From: Siphlonurus alternatus
Taxonomy: Eukaryota; Arthropoda; Insecta; Ephemeroptera; Siphlonuridae
NCBI GenBank assembly: GCA_949825025.1
Contig: OX463784.1
Location: 3,688,885 to 3,752,884 of the forward strand
Length of the DNA stretch: 64,000 bases
Reading direction: 5' to 3'
Below, piece by piece: positions 49,873 through 62,721 of the stretch (position 1 is its first letter; each line of letters begins with the position of its first letter). The notes under the pieces are model-generated. The model saw nothing but the letters and a program-made list of their open reading frames with translations, was not told where the DNA came from and searched no databases. A program made the position numbers and the translations under genes.

Positions 49873-51096
49873 ATGACGACTGTAAAAGAATTGAATGAAC
49901 AGTTGCAATTAGTTAGAGTTACCATAACAAATTTACAATCTGCAAATGAAGATTTATCGTCAAAATACCATGATAGCGAGGCGCGTTTACGGGACGCTGA
50001 GCAACGTGTACAGAATCTTTCAGTTGTTAAAAATTTTCCATATGAAATATTATTATTATTAAAACCATTTCATGGTACTGCATCAGAGAATATTTATTTG
50101 TTTTTTGAGCAATTTGAAAATCTTGTTAAATTAGCTACTTTTGAGGAAAATCAGAAATTATTGGGAATAAAAAGCAAGTTAGAGGACAGCGCGTTAGAAT
50201 TTTCATATTGCAATGAAAAATGCAAGACCTCAGAAACATACGCAGAATTTAAGAAATGTCTGATAGATCGTTATAAGTCAAAAAATAATACTACATATTT
50301 TCGTACGCAATTGAGGGATGTCGTTAAGGAGGAAAACGAGAGCATTGAAGATTATGCAGATCGCATTCAAAAAATTAATATCAAGACATATGATATTACT
50401 GGACAGTTGATTAGAGATAATGCCATTAGAGAGGAAGCAGATCAACGTGCATTGGAAACATTCTTAGAAGGATTGCGTGGAGATATTGATGCCAAGGTTA
50501 GAGCCACGTTGCCTAAAACATTTATAGAGGCAGTTACGAATGCAAACAATCATGTTGCAGCAGCGCGACGTGTCAAAACACGAGAGCCGGAGGAGATTCA
50601 GAAAGATGTTTTTGTTACTGACATTCAGCATTGCACGAGGTGTAAACGTACAAATCACGTTTTATCACAATGTTATGCAAGATTAGGAAATGATTCTCGA
50701 GGAAATTATACTGGACAACGTCTAGGACAGTCACCTCAATTTCAACCTCGTTTCAACAACTTCAATAATCATTTCTCGCGTCCACCTCGCATGTACTATA
50801 CCAACTATGGTAGAAATTCATATGACAGAGGTCAGCAGCAGCAGCATCAGCAGCAGCAGCAGTTTCATCGTCAAGATCGTTGGAACCCAAATCAGCAGCA
50901 ATATCGTTCAAATTGGCAGTCTAGACCACAGCCGTCTCAGCAGCAGCAGCAGTACACTTCTTACCGTGGAAATTATAATAACCAACGAGGTTATTATGGC
51001 CCACAGCGAAATTCTCCGCAACAAAATGTAGAAAGACAGAGAGCAGTCCAAGCCATAGAGACTCAGCGCGAGGAAATCGACGCCGGGAGTCGTTAA
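49873..51096 (+). CDS. Gag, copy 3 (407 aa, intact knuckle)
   Basis: Coiled coil, capsid-like domain, an intact CCHC knuckle with His262 and the Gln-rich tail. It keeps Asp in KTYDITGQ and appears to be the consensus form of the family here. Confidence 0.95.
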   Translation: MTTVKELNEQLQLVRVTITNLQSANEDLSSKYHDSEARLRDAEQRVQNLSVVKNFPYEILLLLKPFHGTASENIYLFFEQFENLVKLATFEENQKLLGIKSKLEDSALEFSYCNEKCKTSETYAEFKKCLIDRYKSKNNTTYFRTQLRDVVKEENESIEDYADRIQKINIKTYDITGQLIRDNAIREEADQRALETFLEGLRGDIDAKVRATLPKTFIEAVTNANNHVAAARRVKTREPEEIQKDVFVTDIQHCTRCKRTNHVLSQCYARLGNDSRGNYTGQRLGQSPQFQPRFNNFNNHFSRPPRMYYTNYGRNSYDRGQQQQHQQQQQFHRQDRWNPNQQQYRSNWQSRPQPSQQQQQYTSYRGNYNNQRGYYGPQRNSPQQNVERQRAVQAIETQREEIDAGSR

Positions 51097-54000
51097 TTAT
51101 TCCCCAGCGAAGCGAACTCCCTATCAGCACCGTTCCCGTTTATATACTCAATAACGAGAACGTAGAATGTGATGCTGGAGGACTGTTAGTCGATTTTTTA
51201 TATCTTGGGAGAAAATACAAATTTTTAATTGATACGGCAGCTCAAATTTCCTTAGTATTTAAACATGTAACAGGAGTTAAAAAATTGAATAAAAATTTGT
51301 ATCAAATTAAAGCTTTAGGAGATAGCAAAGTAAAGTCTTATGGTAGTATTAACTTGCATATAAAAATAGATAAAGTTGAATATAATGTAAATGCTCATGT
51401 AATTGATAATTACAACAAGTCATACAGTGGTGTGCTGGGTATTGATTTCTTGAATGCATATCAAGCTTGCGTTGATGTGGGAGCGTGCACACTGAAGTTA
51501 GGCGACTCGATACGGGCCATTCCTCTTCAAATGTATACTCATGGAATGCAGACAGGTGTTAACTTGACAGAGGCCTCTGACACAAGATTATTAACACGAT
51601 CCATTCTCCATCTTGCGCAACAAGAAGAAATACCCAAGGGTAATTCAAGAACAATATTTTTAAGCATTCCCCGACTTATGAAATGGAGCAAGGTGTACCT
51701 TCTTGAACCGCTAGAAATTAATGAGTACATGGATACTCAGAAAGGATATGTAGCGAGAAGTATATGTGAAAGTATCACAACAAATAAGCATGGCCATGCA
51801 GAAAAAGTTATAGCTGTGACAATAGTAAATATGTCCAGACAAAATATTAAATTAATAAAAGGTACACACGTAGCAGAAATATCTGTTATTGATGAGAGTG
51901 ATATACAAGAAATGAATATGGAAGAAAATTGTGACGTCACACACTCTCACGATGAATATAATAAATATGAACATGCATATTTTGAAGAAAATGACAGGAA
52001 ACTTGAAAATGAGAATAGACAAGTCTACTCAACAAGCATTAAACCTGATACTACATTACAGTTGAATGAAGAATTAATAGATAAAAAATTATCTCACCTG
52101 CCAAGAGAGCAAGCAAAACAAGTAAAAGCATTAATAAATAAATATAAAGATTTATTCTTGGATCATGTGAAAATTCCAGCAGCTACAACTATAACACACC
52201 GGATTGTTACCACTTCTGATGTTCCAGTACGACGTCCCGGATACAGAATAGCAAAGCAATTACAGCCAGTTATTGATGAATTCGTTGAAAAAAGTTTGAA
52301 AGTTGGAAAAATACGACATAGCTTTGGACCATGGTCAGCCGGAATCGTTTTAGTACGTAAAAAATCCGCTGATGGTCTCACAATTAAGTTTAGAATAATA
52401 TGTGATTTCCGTGGTTTAAACATCCAGACTGTACCTGAAAATTTTCCTACGCCAAATATTACAGAAACATTGGAAAATTTAGCAAATTGTGCATATTTTG
52501 TCCTAATTGATCTTAAAGATGCATTCCATCAAATTCCGCTACACGAGGATAGCAAAGAGAAAACAGGATTTTGTGTTCCATCTGGTAAATATGCCGGCAT
52601 GTATGAATATAATTTTATGCCACAAGGATTACGAAATGCCAGTGCTACGTTTCAGAGATTTATACAAGGAGTTTTATATGGTCTCACACCCCTACAAACT
52701 TGTGTTTTTGTTGATGACATTATTGTTTTCGGAAAAGATTTTTCTACAACTTATCAGAGACTAGATGAAGTTTTTAATAGATTACAAAAAGCAAATTTAA
52801 CAGTAACCGTTGAAAAATGTGAATTGTTTGTCGACAAAGTTGTGTACTTAGCACACGAAGTTTCAAAAGATGGTATTCGAGCCGACCCCAGACTAACAAA
52901 AGTCATAAAAGAATTTCCCACACCGACAAAAATAGCTCAAGTTCAGAGTATGTTAGGTTTGACTGGATATTATCGAAAAATGATAAAAGGGTATGGAGAT
53001 ATCGTCTATCCGCTTACTGAATTAGTAAAGAATTCAAAATCAACAGATATTATTGATTTTACACCAGAATGCAAAGAAGCTTTAGAAAAAATTAAGAAAA
53101 TTTTAACTTCACGTCCAATATTAGCTTTTCCGGATTTTTCAAAAGAATTTATTCTCGCCAGTGATTGTTCTAATTTTTGCTTAGGTTCCGTTCTCAGTCA
53201 GAAAAATGAGAAGAATGAAGAACTACCTGTAGCTTATGCATCGAGAAAACTTACGTCCGCTGAACAACGAACGACGTGCACGGAGAGAGAAATGTTAGCT
53301 CTTGTATGGTCGTGTAATCATTTTAAATATTATTTACTAGGACAAAAGAATTTTACAGCAATCACAGATCACTCAGCTTTAATTCACATGAAAACAATGA
53401 AAAATCCAAGTGATAAAATACAGCGTTGGTTAATAAAGTTAGCAGACTTTAACATGACAATTTTACATAAACCAGGTAAATCAATAGCTCATGCCGATAG
53501 TCTCAGTAGATTTGTGCATGTAATTGATCATATACCTGTGATTAATGTTATTGAAAGCGAAGATATGATTCGTGAACAGTCTACGGACGAGGTATGTCAA
53601 AAATTACGTACCACAAAGAATTTTCTTATACGAGATAATGTTATATATAAGCGTACAGCTTTTGGTTATCGCATATTATTACCCGCATCATTGCGTGAGG
53701 TAGTATTAAAGCAGCACCACGACTCAATATTGTCAGGACATTTCGGCAAAAGAACAATAAACAAGGCAGTCGCCGATCAATATTGGTGGCCAGGCCGTAG
53801 AAAATATGTTATGGACTACGTATCTGAATGCAAGAAATGTGCAGAACGTCATGTAACACCTCCTACAAAACTCAAGTTACATGAAATGCCCGAAACTTTT
53901 GCACCATTCGACCGTGTTGGAATCGATATAACGCAATTACCAACAACGAAGTCAGGTTTTACATACATTTTAACATTAATTGATCATTTTTCTAGATATT

Positions 54001-54929
54001 TAATTATGGTTCCATTAAAGCAACAAACTTCAGAAAATATTGCCAGAGCCATTGTCATGCATTTAGTTCTTAAATTTGGTATACCGAAAACTTGGATCAC
54101 AGACCAAGGTGCAAATCTGTTATCTCATATTATGACTGATGTTTGTAAATTATTAAATATTACAAGATTACGAACTAGCAGTTATAAACCATCTACAAAT
54201 GGTAGGACAGAGATTGTACATAAAACAATTAAAAAATGGCTTAGTTTTTATGTTAATAAAGAACAAGATAATTGGGATGAACTTTTAGATTACGCAGTTT
54301 CAGCATATAACTCTAAAATTCATGCAAGTACTCAATTCAGTCCGTATGAAATAGTATATGGACGAAAAATGAATTCAACTTTTGATTGTATTCAAAACAC
54401 AAAAACTTCAAGTTTACTTACAAATGATCATGTTAAAAAATTAGCAACAAAATTACGTAGTACTTGGAAAAATGTACAAAATTTTAATCAGAAAGCATTC
54501 AATACACAAGCTAAACAGTATAATAAAAAATTAAATGTTAAAGAATTCAAGATAGGTGATTTAGTTATGTTGACTAACCCTGTCGTTGCAGTAGGAAAGA
54601 GTAGAAAATTAACTCCTTCTTACACTGGACCTCATAAAATTATTGATGTAAAACCACCATGTAATTTACTTTTATTGTTAACGAATGGCAAGAAAATTTT
54701 AATTCATGCAAATAGGTTAAAAATGTACAAGGAGCATAGGCCTAGTGATTCTGGCTCTCTCTCTCTTTTTCAGATACAACTGACAGTCAGCAACACGCCG
54801 AACGTCTCGACACTTTCCACTATTCCCCCTAAAATCATAGTGCCGAGAACAATTATTTATCGTCCAAATTTAAATAAAAATATACGTCAAACGACAGGCC
54901 GATTACAAAAAGGATTTTATAAAGTTTAA
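50982..54929 (+). CDS. Pol, copy 3 (complete)
   Basis: Same domain order as copy 1, with no stops. Differences from copy 1 include Ile for Thr in FRITCDF, Thr for Pro in NSPFDC, Tyr for Phe in the GPY/F-like motif (SYTGPHKI) and Ile for Leu near the C-terminus. Catalytic residues are unchanged. It overlaps gag in the -1 frame. Confidence 0.95.
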   Translation, partial: PTRLLWPTAKFSATKCRKTESSPSHRDSARGNRRRESLIIPQRSELPISTVPVYILNNENVECDAGGLLVDFLYLGRKYKFLIDTAAQISLVFKHVTGVKKLNKNLYQIKALGDSKVKSYGSINLHIKIDKVEYNVNAHVIDNYNKSYSGVLGIDFLNAYQACVDVGACTLKLGDSIRAIPLQMYTHGMQTGVNLTEASDTRLLTRSILHLAQQEEIPKGNSRTIFLSIPRLMKWSKVYLLEPLEINEYMDTQKGYVARSICESITTNKHGHAEKVIAVTIVNMSRQNIKLIKGTHVAEISVIDESDIQEMNMEENCDVTHSHDEYNKYEHAYFEENDRKLENENRQVYSTSIKPDTTLQLNEELIDKKLSHLPREQAKQVKALINKYKDLFLDHVKIPAATTITHRIVTTSDVPVRRPGYRIAKQLQPVIDEFVEKSLKVGKIRHSFGPWSAGIVLVRKKSADGLTIKFRIICDFRGLNIQTVPENFPTPNITETLENLANCAYFVLIDLKDAFHQIPLHEDSKEKTGFCVPSGKYAGMYEYNFMPQGLRNASATFQRFIQGVLYGLTPLQTCVFVDDIIVFGKDFSTTYQRLDEVFNRLQKANLTVTVEKCELFVDKVVYLAHEVSKDGIRADPRLTKVIKEFPTPTKIAQVQSMLGLTGYYRKMIKGYGDIVYPLTELVKNSKSTDIIDFTPECKEALEKIKKILTSRPILAFPDFSKEFILASDCSNFCLGSVLSQKNEKNEELPVAYASRKLTSAEQRTTCTEREMLALVWSCNHFKYYLLGQKNFTAITDHSALIHMKTMKNPSDKIQRWLIKLADFNMTILHKPGKSIAHADSLSRFVHVIDHIPVINVIESEDMIREQSTDEVCQKLRTTKNFLIRDNVIYKRTAFGYRILLPASLREVVLKQHHDSILSGHFGKRTINKAVADQYWWPGRRKYVMDYVSECKKCAERHVTPPTKLKLHEMPETFAPFDRVGIDITQLPTTKSGFTYILTLIDHFSRYLIMVPLKQQTSENIARAIVMHLVLKFGIPKTWITDQGANLLSHIMTDVCKLLNITRLRTSSYKPSTNGRTEIVHKTIKKWLSFYVNKEQDNWDELLDYAVSAYNSKIHASTQFSPYEIVYGRKMNSTFDCIQNTKTSSLLTNDHVKKLATKLRSTWKNVQNFNQKAFNTQAKQYNKKLNVKEFKIGDLVMLTNPVVAVGKSRKLTPSYTGPHKIIDVKPPCNLLLLLTNGKKILIHANRLKMYKEHRPSDSGSLSLFQIQLTVSNTPNVSTLSTIPPKIIVPRTIIYRPNLNKNIRQTTGRLQKGFYKV

Positions 54930-55792
54930 TTTAATGTATTTAATTCAATTCAATGCTGTCAAATTTTAATCTTATTAAATATTTAATATATATCTAAAAA
55001 TAAAAATAAATAAATAAAATAAAATTAATATATAAGTTATTTAACTTATATAAAATCTTGATGTCATTTTCTTTTTAAAATATTGTTAAAGTCAATAATT
55101 AAATTTTGCATGCATTTAATTCAACAATAAATATTGTTAATATATAAAAATATTTCTATGTGTTTAACTTTTAATGTCACAGGGGCGTGACAATTTTCAT
55201 TTTGTTAGATAATGTAACTGTAATAATAACTATAATTGTAATTGTGAAGATTGTTACTCTTCAAGCTTTATATTGCATTGCATCCCTTTAAGAGAGCTTT
55301 TGCATATGAGGGTATTTCTTCTGGAAGTACCTTTGCCCACTCACATCTGGGCGTGGCGGTCCGTGACTATGGATTGCATTGTGTGATTGACGCGCGCATC
55401 TTAATGTATTTAACATTGATCGCTTACTTCCCTATATAAAGAATAGCGGAGGGTGAATTCTCTCACTCGCATCTCTCACTGCTCGGACTTCTTCTTCTAC
55501 ACACGCCACCTACATTAACCATCACCGCTATGGAAAGTGGACATAGTCTCTGCAAGACTTCTTGGACTTAGCCTCGGTGATAACTGTATAATGTTACAAC
55601 TACAATGAACGAGTATTAATAAATAGTTATGTCTACACTACATGTTTGTATGATTCCATATCATAGACAAGCCATCCTGCAAATCCTACAATTAGTTGAT
55701 AGTATATTTATTAAGTGACTATCACTGGTGTTAGAAGTGGATTACAGATAATAGTAATATATACAGAGAGATAATATATATTTACTATTACA

Positions 55793-55996
55793 TATTGATG
55801 GAGGACTTAAAAGTGTCCATACATACAGTTCTTATGGGTGAAGTCATAAACAATGTTTTGCATCAAGGAATTAGTCAAATTTATTTTATTTATCCATTCT
55901 CTCCTACAATCAACACATCACAGTAGATTTTTGTTGAGGTTAATAGGATATGTCATTAGTCATTAACATATAGTGGTTGAAATTTAACTATATATC

Positions 55997-56052
<56 letters not shown>

Positions 56053-56343
56053 ATTAAGGGTAAGATAACGCCACCAATGTTATAAAAAGTCCCTCAAACA
56101 AGGATACACCTTAAGAAACCCCTAAGAGCTTACAGCTCGCGGCGGCCGGGGTACTGGGTAGGGATAAGGTAAGGGATTCGTAGATGATTCGTGTCACCTT
56201 CCCCTAAAGGTAGAGATAATACGGATCAGCTGGCCTAATGCTAAAAAAATCCCATTCATTAAAATTATGAAAAAAATTTAAAATGTTCTCCTCTACATCC
56301 CCTATCAGTGGGTAAAATATCATGCAGGCATACAAAAACGAAA
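55793..56343. repeat. Repeated flank segment S, copy C
   Basis: As copy B but with a long (AT)n tract (about 55999-56050), which accounts for most of the extra length, and GGCCTAATG for GGCCCAATG in the half-MITE. Confidence 0.9.
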
Positions 56344-57381
56344 TGTAACTGTAATAATAACTATAATTGTAATTGTGAAGATTGTTACTCTTCAAGCTTT
56401 ATATTGCATTGCATCCCTTTAAGAGAGCTTTTGCATATGAGGGTATTTCTTCTGGAAGTACCTTTGCCCACTCACATCTGGGCGTGGCGGTCCGTGACTA
56501 TGGATTGCATTGTGTGATTGACGCGCGCATCTTAATGTATTTAACATTGATCGCTTACTTCCCTATATAAAGAATAGCGGAGGGTGAATTCTCTCACTCG
56601 CATCTCTCATTGCTCGGACTTCTTCTTCTACACACGCCACCTACATGAACCATCACCGCTATGGAAAGTGGACATAGTCTCTGCAAGACTTCTTGGACTT
56701 AGCCTCGGTGATAACTGTATAATGTTACAACTACAATGAACGAGTATTAATAAATAGTTATATCTACACTACATGTTTGTATGATTCCATATCATAGACA
56801 AGCCATCCTGCAAATCCTACAATTAGTTGATAGTATATTTATTAAGTGACTATCACTGGTGTTAGAAGTGGATTACAGATAATAGTAATATATACAGAGA
56901 GATAATATATATTTACTATTACATTGGTCTCAGAATGGGATTCGAACTCACGGCTTTATAAAAAAAAAAAAATAAATAAATAAATAAAAATAAAAATAAA
57001 CAGTTTATAAATTAAAATAATAAAAAATTTATAAAAAAAAAATGGTTTATATTGACATTTGTGCTTCGAACTGAACGTTTCTTCTATTATAAAGTAAATG
57101 CAACAAATTTTCGACTTCAACTCTTCGCGGCCTACCAGACAGCCAATCGACGACAAGGGCCATCTTGTCCCCGCAGTTGAACTTCAGCTTTAAGAACTTC
57201 GAGAACACGCCTAATTGATTTTCCAGACCTTCCGCACGGCAGAGAGAGCGAGGTAGGTCTATGCTCTTTATTATTCTTATTATTGAAATATTAAAAAATG
57301 CATATTTATAAATATAAAAAGTTTTCTTGCCAAAATTTGAGTCTTTTTTAAATTGTTTTTAAAGTTAAATAATTAATTAAA

Positions 57382-58605
57382 ATGACGACTGTAAAAGAAT
57401 TGAATGAACAGTTGCAATTAGTTAGAGTTACCATAACAAATTTACAATCTGCAAATGAAGATTTATCGTCAAAATACCATGATAGCGAGGCGCGTTTACG
57501 GGACGCTGAGCAACGTGTACAGAATCTTTCAGTTGTTAAAAATTTTCCATATGAAATATTATTATTATTAAAACCATTTCATGGTACTGCATCAGAGAAT
57601 ATTTATTTGTTTTTTGAGCAATTTGAAAATCTTGTTAAATTAGCTACTTTTGAGGAAAATCAGAAATTATTGGGAATAAAAAGCAAGTTAGAGGACAGCG
57701 CGTTAGAATTTTCATATTGCAATGAAAAATGCAAGACCTCAGAAACATACGCAGAATTTAAGAAATGTCTGATAGATCGTTATAAGTCAAAAAATAATAC
57801 TACATATTTTCGTACGCAATTGAGGGATGTCGTTAAGGAGGAAAACGAGAGCATTGAAGATTATGCAGATCGCATTCAAAAAATTAATATCAAGACATAT
57901 GATATTACTGGACAGTTGATTAGAGATAATGCCATTAGAGAGGAAGCAGATCAACGTGCATTGGAAACATTCTTAGAAGGATTGCGTGGAGATATTGATG
58001 CCAAGGTTAGAGCCACGTTGCCTAAAACATTTATAGAGGCAGTTACGAATGCAAACAATCATGTTGCAGCAGCGCGACGTGTCAAAACACGAGAGCCGGA
58101 GGAGATTCAGAAAGATGTTTTTGTTACTGACATTCAGCATTGCACGAGGTGTAAACGTACAAATCACGTTTTATCACAATGTTATGCAAGATTAGGAAAT
58201 GATTCTCGAGGAAATTATACTGGACAACGTCTAGGACAGTCACCTCAATTTCAACCTCGTTTCAACAACTTCAATAATCATTTCTCGCGTCCACCTCGCA
58301 TGTACTATACCAACTATGGTAGAAATTCATATGACAGAGGTCAGCAGCAGCAGCATCAGCAGCAGCAGCAGTTTCATCGTCAAGATCGTTGGAACCCAAA
58401 TCAGCAGCAATATCGTTCAAATTGGCAGTCTAGACCACAGCCGTCTCAGCAGCAGCAGCAGTACACTTCTTACCGTGGAAATTATAATAACCAACGAGGT
58501 TATTATGGCCCACAGCGAAATTCTCCGCAACAAAATGTAGAAAGACAGAGAGCAGTCCAAGCCATAGAGACTCAGCGCGAGGAAATCGACGCCGGGAGTC
58601 GTTAA
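57382..58605 (+). CDS. Gag, copy 4 (407 aa)
   Basis: Same protein as copy 3 as far as I can see, including the intact CCHC knuckle. A coiled-coil N-terminus, capsid-like domain and Gln-rich tail are present. Confidence 0.95.
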   Translation: MTTVKELNEQLQLVRVTITNLQSANEDLSSKYHDSEARLRDAEQRVQNLSVVKNFPYEILLLLKPFHGTASENIYLFFEQFENLVKLATFEENQKLLGIKSKLEDSALEFSYCNEKCKTSETYAEFKKCLIDRYKSKNNTTYFRTQLRDVVKEENESIEDYADRIQKINIKTYDITGQLIRDNAIREEADQRALETFLEGLRGDIDAKVRATLPKTFIEAVTNANNHVAAARRVKTREPEEIQKDVFVTDIQHCTRCKRTNHVLSQCYARLGNDSRGNYTGQRLGQSPQFQPRFNNFNNHFSRPPRMYYTNYGRNSYDRGQQQQHQQQQQFHRQDRWNPNQQQYRSNWQSRPQPSQQQQQYTSYRGNYNNQRGYYGPQRNSPQQNVERQRAVQAIETQREEIDAGSR

Positions 58606-61600
58606 TTATTCCCCAGCGAAGCGAACTCCCTATCAGCACCGTTCCCGTTTATATACTCAATAACGAGAACGTAGAATGTGATGCTGGAGGACTGTTAGTC
58701 GATTTTTTATATCTTGGGAGAAAATACAAATTTTTAATTGATACGGCAGCTCAAATTTCCTTAGTATTTAAACATGTAACAGGAGTTAAAAAATTGAATA
58801 AAAATTTGTATCAAATTAAAGCTTTAGGAGATAGCAAAGTAAAGTCTTATGGTAGTATTAACTTGCATATAAAAATAGATAAAGTTGAATATAATGTAAA
58901 TGCTCATGTAATTGATAATTACAACAAGTCATACAGTGGTGTGCTGGGTATTGATTTCTTGAATGCATATCAAGCTTGCGTTGATGTGGGAGCGTGCACA
59001 CTGAAGTTAGGCGACTCGATACGGGCCATTCCTCTTCAAATGTATACTCATGGAATGCAGACAGGTGTTAACTTGACAGAGGCCTCTGACACAAGATTAT
59101 TAACACGATCCATTCTCCATCTTGCGCAACAAGAAGAAATACCCAAGGGTAATTCAAGAACAATATTTTTAAGCATTCCCCGACTTATGAAATGGAGCAA
59201 GGTGTACCTTCTTGAACCGCTAGAAATTAATGAGTACATGGATACTCAGAAAGGATATGTAGCGAGAAGTATATGTGAAAGTATCACAACAAATAAGCAT
59301 GGCCATGCAGAAAAAGTTATAGCTGTGACAATAGTAAATATGTCCAGACAAAATATTAAATTAATAAAAGGTACACACGTAGCAGAAATATCTGTTATTG
59401 ATGAGAGTGATATACAAGAAATGAATATGGAAGAAAATTGTGACGTCACACACTCTCACGATGAATATAATAAATATGAACATGCATATTTTGAAGAAAA
59501 TGACAGGAAACTTGAAAATGAGAATAGACAAGTCTACTCAACAAGCATTAAACCTGATACTACATTACAGTTGAATGAAGAATTAATAGATAAAAAATTA
59601 TCTCACCTGCCAAGAGAGCAAGCAAAACAAGTAAAAGCATTAATAAATAAATATAAAGATTTATTCTTGGATCATGTGAAAATTCCAGCAGCTACAACTA
59701 TAACACACCGGATTGTTACCACTTCTGATGTTCCAGTACGACGTCCCGGATACAGAATAGCAAAGCAATTACAGCCAGTTATTGATGAATTCGTTGAAAA
59801 AAGTTTGAAAGTTGGAAAAATACGACATAGCTTTGGACCATGGTCAGCCGGAATCGTTTTAGTACGTAAAAAATCCGCTGATGGTCTCACAATTAAGTTT
59901 AGAATAACTTGTGATTTCCGTGGTTTAAACATCCAGACTGTACCTGAAAATTTTCCTACGCCAAATATTACAGAAACATTGGAAAATTTAGCAAATTGTG
60001 CATATTTTGTCCTAATTGATCTTAAAGATGCATTCCATCAAATTCCGCTACACGAGGATAGCAAAGAGAAAACAGGATTTTGTGTTCCATCTGGTAAATA
60101 TGCCGGCATGTATGAATATAATTTTATGCCACAAGGATTACGAAATGCCAGTGCTACGTTTCAGAGATTTATACAAGGAGTTTTATATGGTCTCACACCC
60201 CTACAAACTTGTGTTTTTGTTGATGACATTATTGTTTTCGGAAAAGATTTTTCTACAACTTATCAGAGACTAGATGAAGTTTTTAATAGATTACAAAAAG
60301 CAAATTTAACAGTAACCGTTGAAAAATGTGAATTGTTTGTCGACAAAGTTGTGTACTTAGCACACGAAGTTTCAAAAGATGGTATTCGAGCCGACCCCAG
60401 ACTAACAAAAGTCATAAAAGAATTTCCCACACCGACAAAAATAGCTCAAGTTCAGAGTATGTTAGGTTTGACTGGATATTATCGAAAAATGATAAAAGGG
60501 TATGGAGATATCGTCTATCCGCTTACTGAATTAGTAAAGAATTCAAAATCAACAGATATTATTGATTTTACACCAGAATGCAAAGAAGCTTTAGAAAAAA
60601 TTAAGAAAATTTTAACTTCACGTCCAATATTAGCTTTTCCGGATTTTTCAAAAGAATTTATTCTCGCCAGTGATTGTTCTAATTTTTGCTTAGGTTCCGT
60701 TCTCAGTCAGAAAAATGAGAAGAATGAAGAACTACCTGTAGCTTATGCATCGAGAAAACTTACGTCCGCTGAACAACGAACGACGTGCACGGAGAGAGAA
60801 ATGTTAGCTCTTGTATGGTCGTGTAATCATTTTAAATATTATTTACTAGGACAAAAGAATTTTACAGCAATCACAGATCACTCAGCTTTAATTCACATGA
60901 AAACAATGAAAAATCCAAGTGATAAAATACAGCGTTGGTTAATAAAGTTAGCAGACTTTAACATGACAATTTTACATAAACCAGGTAAATCAATAGCTCA
61001 TGCCGATAGTCTCAGTAGATTTGTGCATGTAATTGATCATATACCTGTGATTAATGTTATTGACAGCGAAGATATTATTCGTGAACAGTCTACGGACGAG
61101 GTATGTCAAAAATTACGTACCACAAAGAATTTTCTTATACGAGATAATGTTATATATAAGCGTACAGCTTTTGGTTATCGCATATTATTACCCGCATCAT
61201 TGCGTGAGGTAGTATTAAAGCAGCACCACGACTCAATATTGTCAGGACATTTCGGCAAAAGAACAATAAACAAGGCAGTCGCCGATCAATATTGGTGGCC
61301 AGGCCGTAGAAAATATGTTATGGACTACGTATCTGAATGCAAGAAATGTGCAGAACGTCATGTAACACCTCCTACAAAACTCAAGTTACATGAAATGCCC
61401 GAAACTTTTGCACCATTCGACCGTGTTGGAATCGATATAACGCAATTACCAACAACGAAGTCAGGTTTTACATACATTTTAACATTAATTGATCATTTTT
61501 CTAGATATTTAATTATGGTTCCATTAAAGCAACAAACTTCAGAAAATATTGCCAGAGCCATTGTTATGCATTTAGTTCTTAAATTTGGTATACCGAAAAC

Positions 61601-62438
61601 TTAAATCACAGACCAAGGTGCAAATCTGTTATCTCATATTATGACTGATGTTTGTAAATTATTAAATATTACAAGATTACGAACTAGCAGTTATAAACCA
61701 TCTACAAATGGTAGGACAGAGATTGTACATAAAACAATTAAAAAATGGCTTAGTTTTTATGTTAATAAAGAACAAGATAATTGGGATGAACTTTTAGATT
61801 ACGCAGTTTCAGCATATAACTCTAAAATTCATGCAAGTACTCAATTCAGTCCGTATGAAATAGTATATGGACGAAAAATGAATTCACCTTTTGATTGTAT
61901 TCAAAACACAAAAACTTCAAGTTTACTTACAAATGATTATGTTAAAAAATTAGCAACAAAATTACGTAGTACTTGGAAAAATGTACAAAATTTTAATCAG
62001 AAAGCATTCAATACACAAGCTAAACAGTATAATAAAAAATTAAATGTTAAAGAATTCAAGATAGGTGATTTAGTTATGTTGACTAACCCTGTCGTTGCAG
62101 TAGGAAAGAGTAGAAAATTAACTCCTTCTTTCACTGGACCTCATAAAATTATTGATGTTAAACCACCATGTAATTTACTTTTATTGTTAACGAATAGCAA
62201 GAAAATTTTAATTCATGCAAATAGGTTGAAAATGTACAAGGAGCATAGGCCTAGTGATTCTGGCTCTCTCTCTCTTTTTCAGATACAACCAACAGTCAGC
62301 AACACGCCGAACGTCTCGACACTTTCCACTATTCCCCCTAAAATCATAGTGCCGAGAACAATTATTTATCGTCCAAATTTAAATAAAAATTTACGTCAAA
62401 CGACAGGCCGATTACAAAAAGGATTTTATAAAGTTTAA
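58491..62438 (+). pseudogene. Pol, copy 4, broken in the integrase core
   Basis: Protease, RT and RNase H are intact. At 61602-61604 the Trp codon just before the second catalytic Asp of integrase is TAA (TGG in copies 1 and 3), two adjacent G-to-A changes. The frame is otherwise open to 62438. The truncated product lacks the second Asp and the Glu of the DDE triad, so integrase should be inactive. Other private changes include IDSEDII and NDYVKK. Confidence 0.93.
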
Positions 62439-62721
62439 TTTAATGTATTTAATTCAATTCAATGCTGTCAAATTTTAATCTTATTAAATATTTAATATAT
62501 ATCTAAAAATAAAAATAAATAAATAAAATAAAATTAATATATAAGTTATTTAACTTATATAAAATCTTGATGTCATTTTCTTTTTAAAATATTGGTAAAG
62601 TCAATAATTAAATTTTGCATGCATTTAATTCAACAATAAATATTGTTAATATATAAAAATATTTCTATGTGCTTAACTTTTAATGTCACAGGGGCGTGAC
62701 AATTTTCGTTTTGTTAGATAA

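Larger units (their letters stand above)
48835..55792 (+). mobile_element. Ty3/Gypsy copy 3, most intact
   Basis: LTRs 48835-49414 and 55213-55792 differ at about two positions. Gag and pol are both full length with all signature residues. It is flanked by segment S on both sides. Confidence 0.95.
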
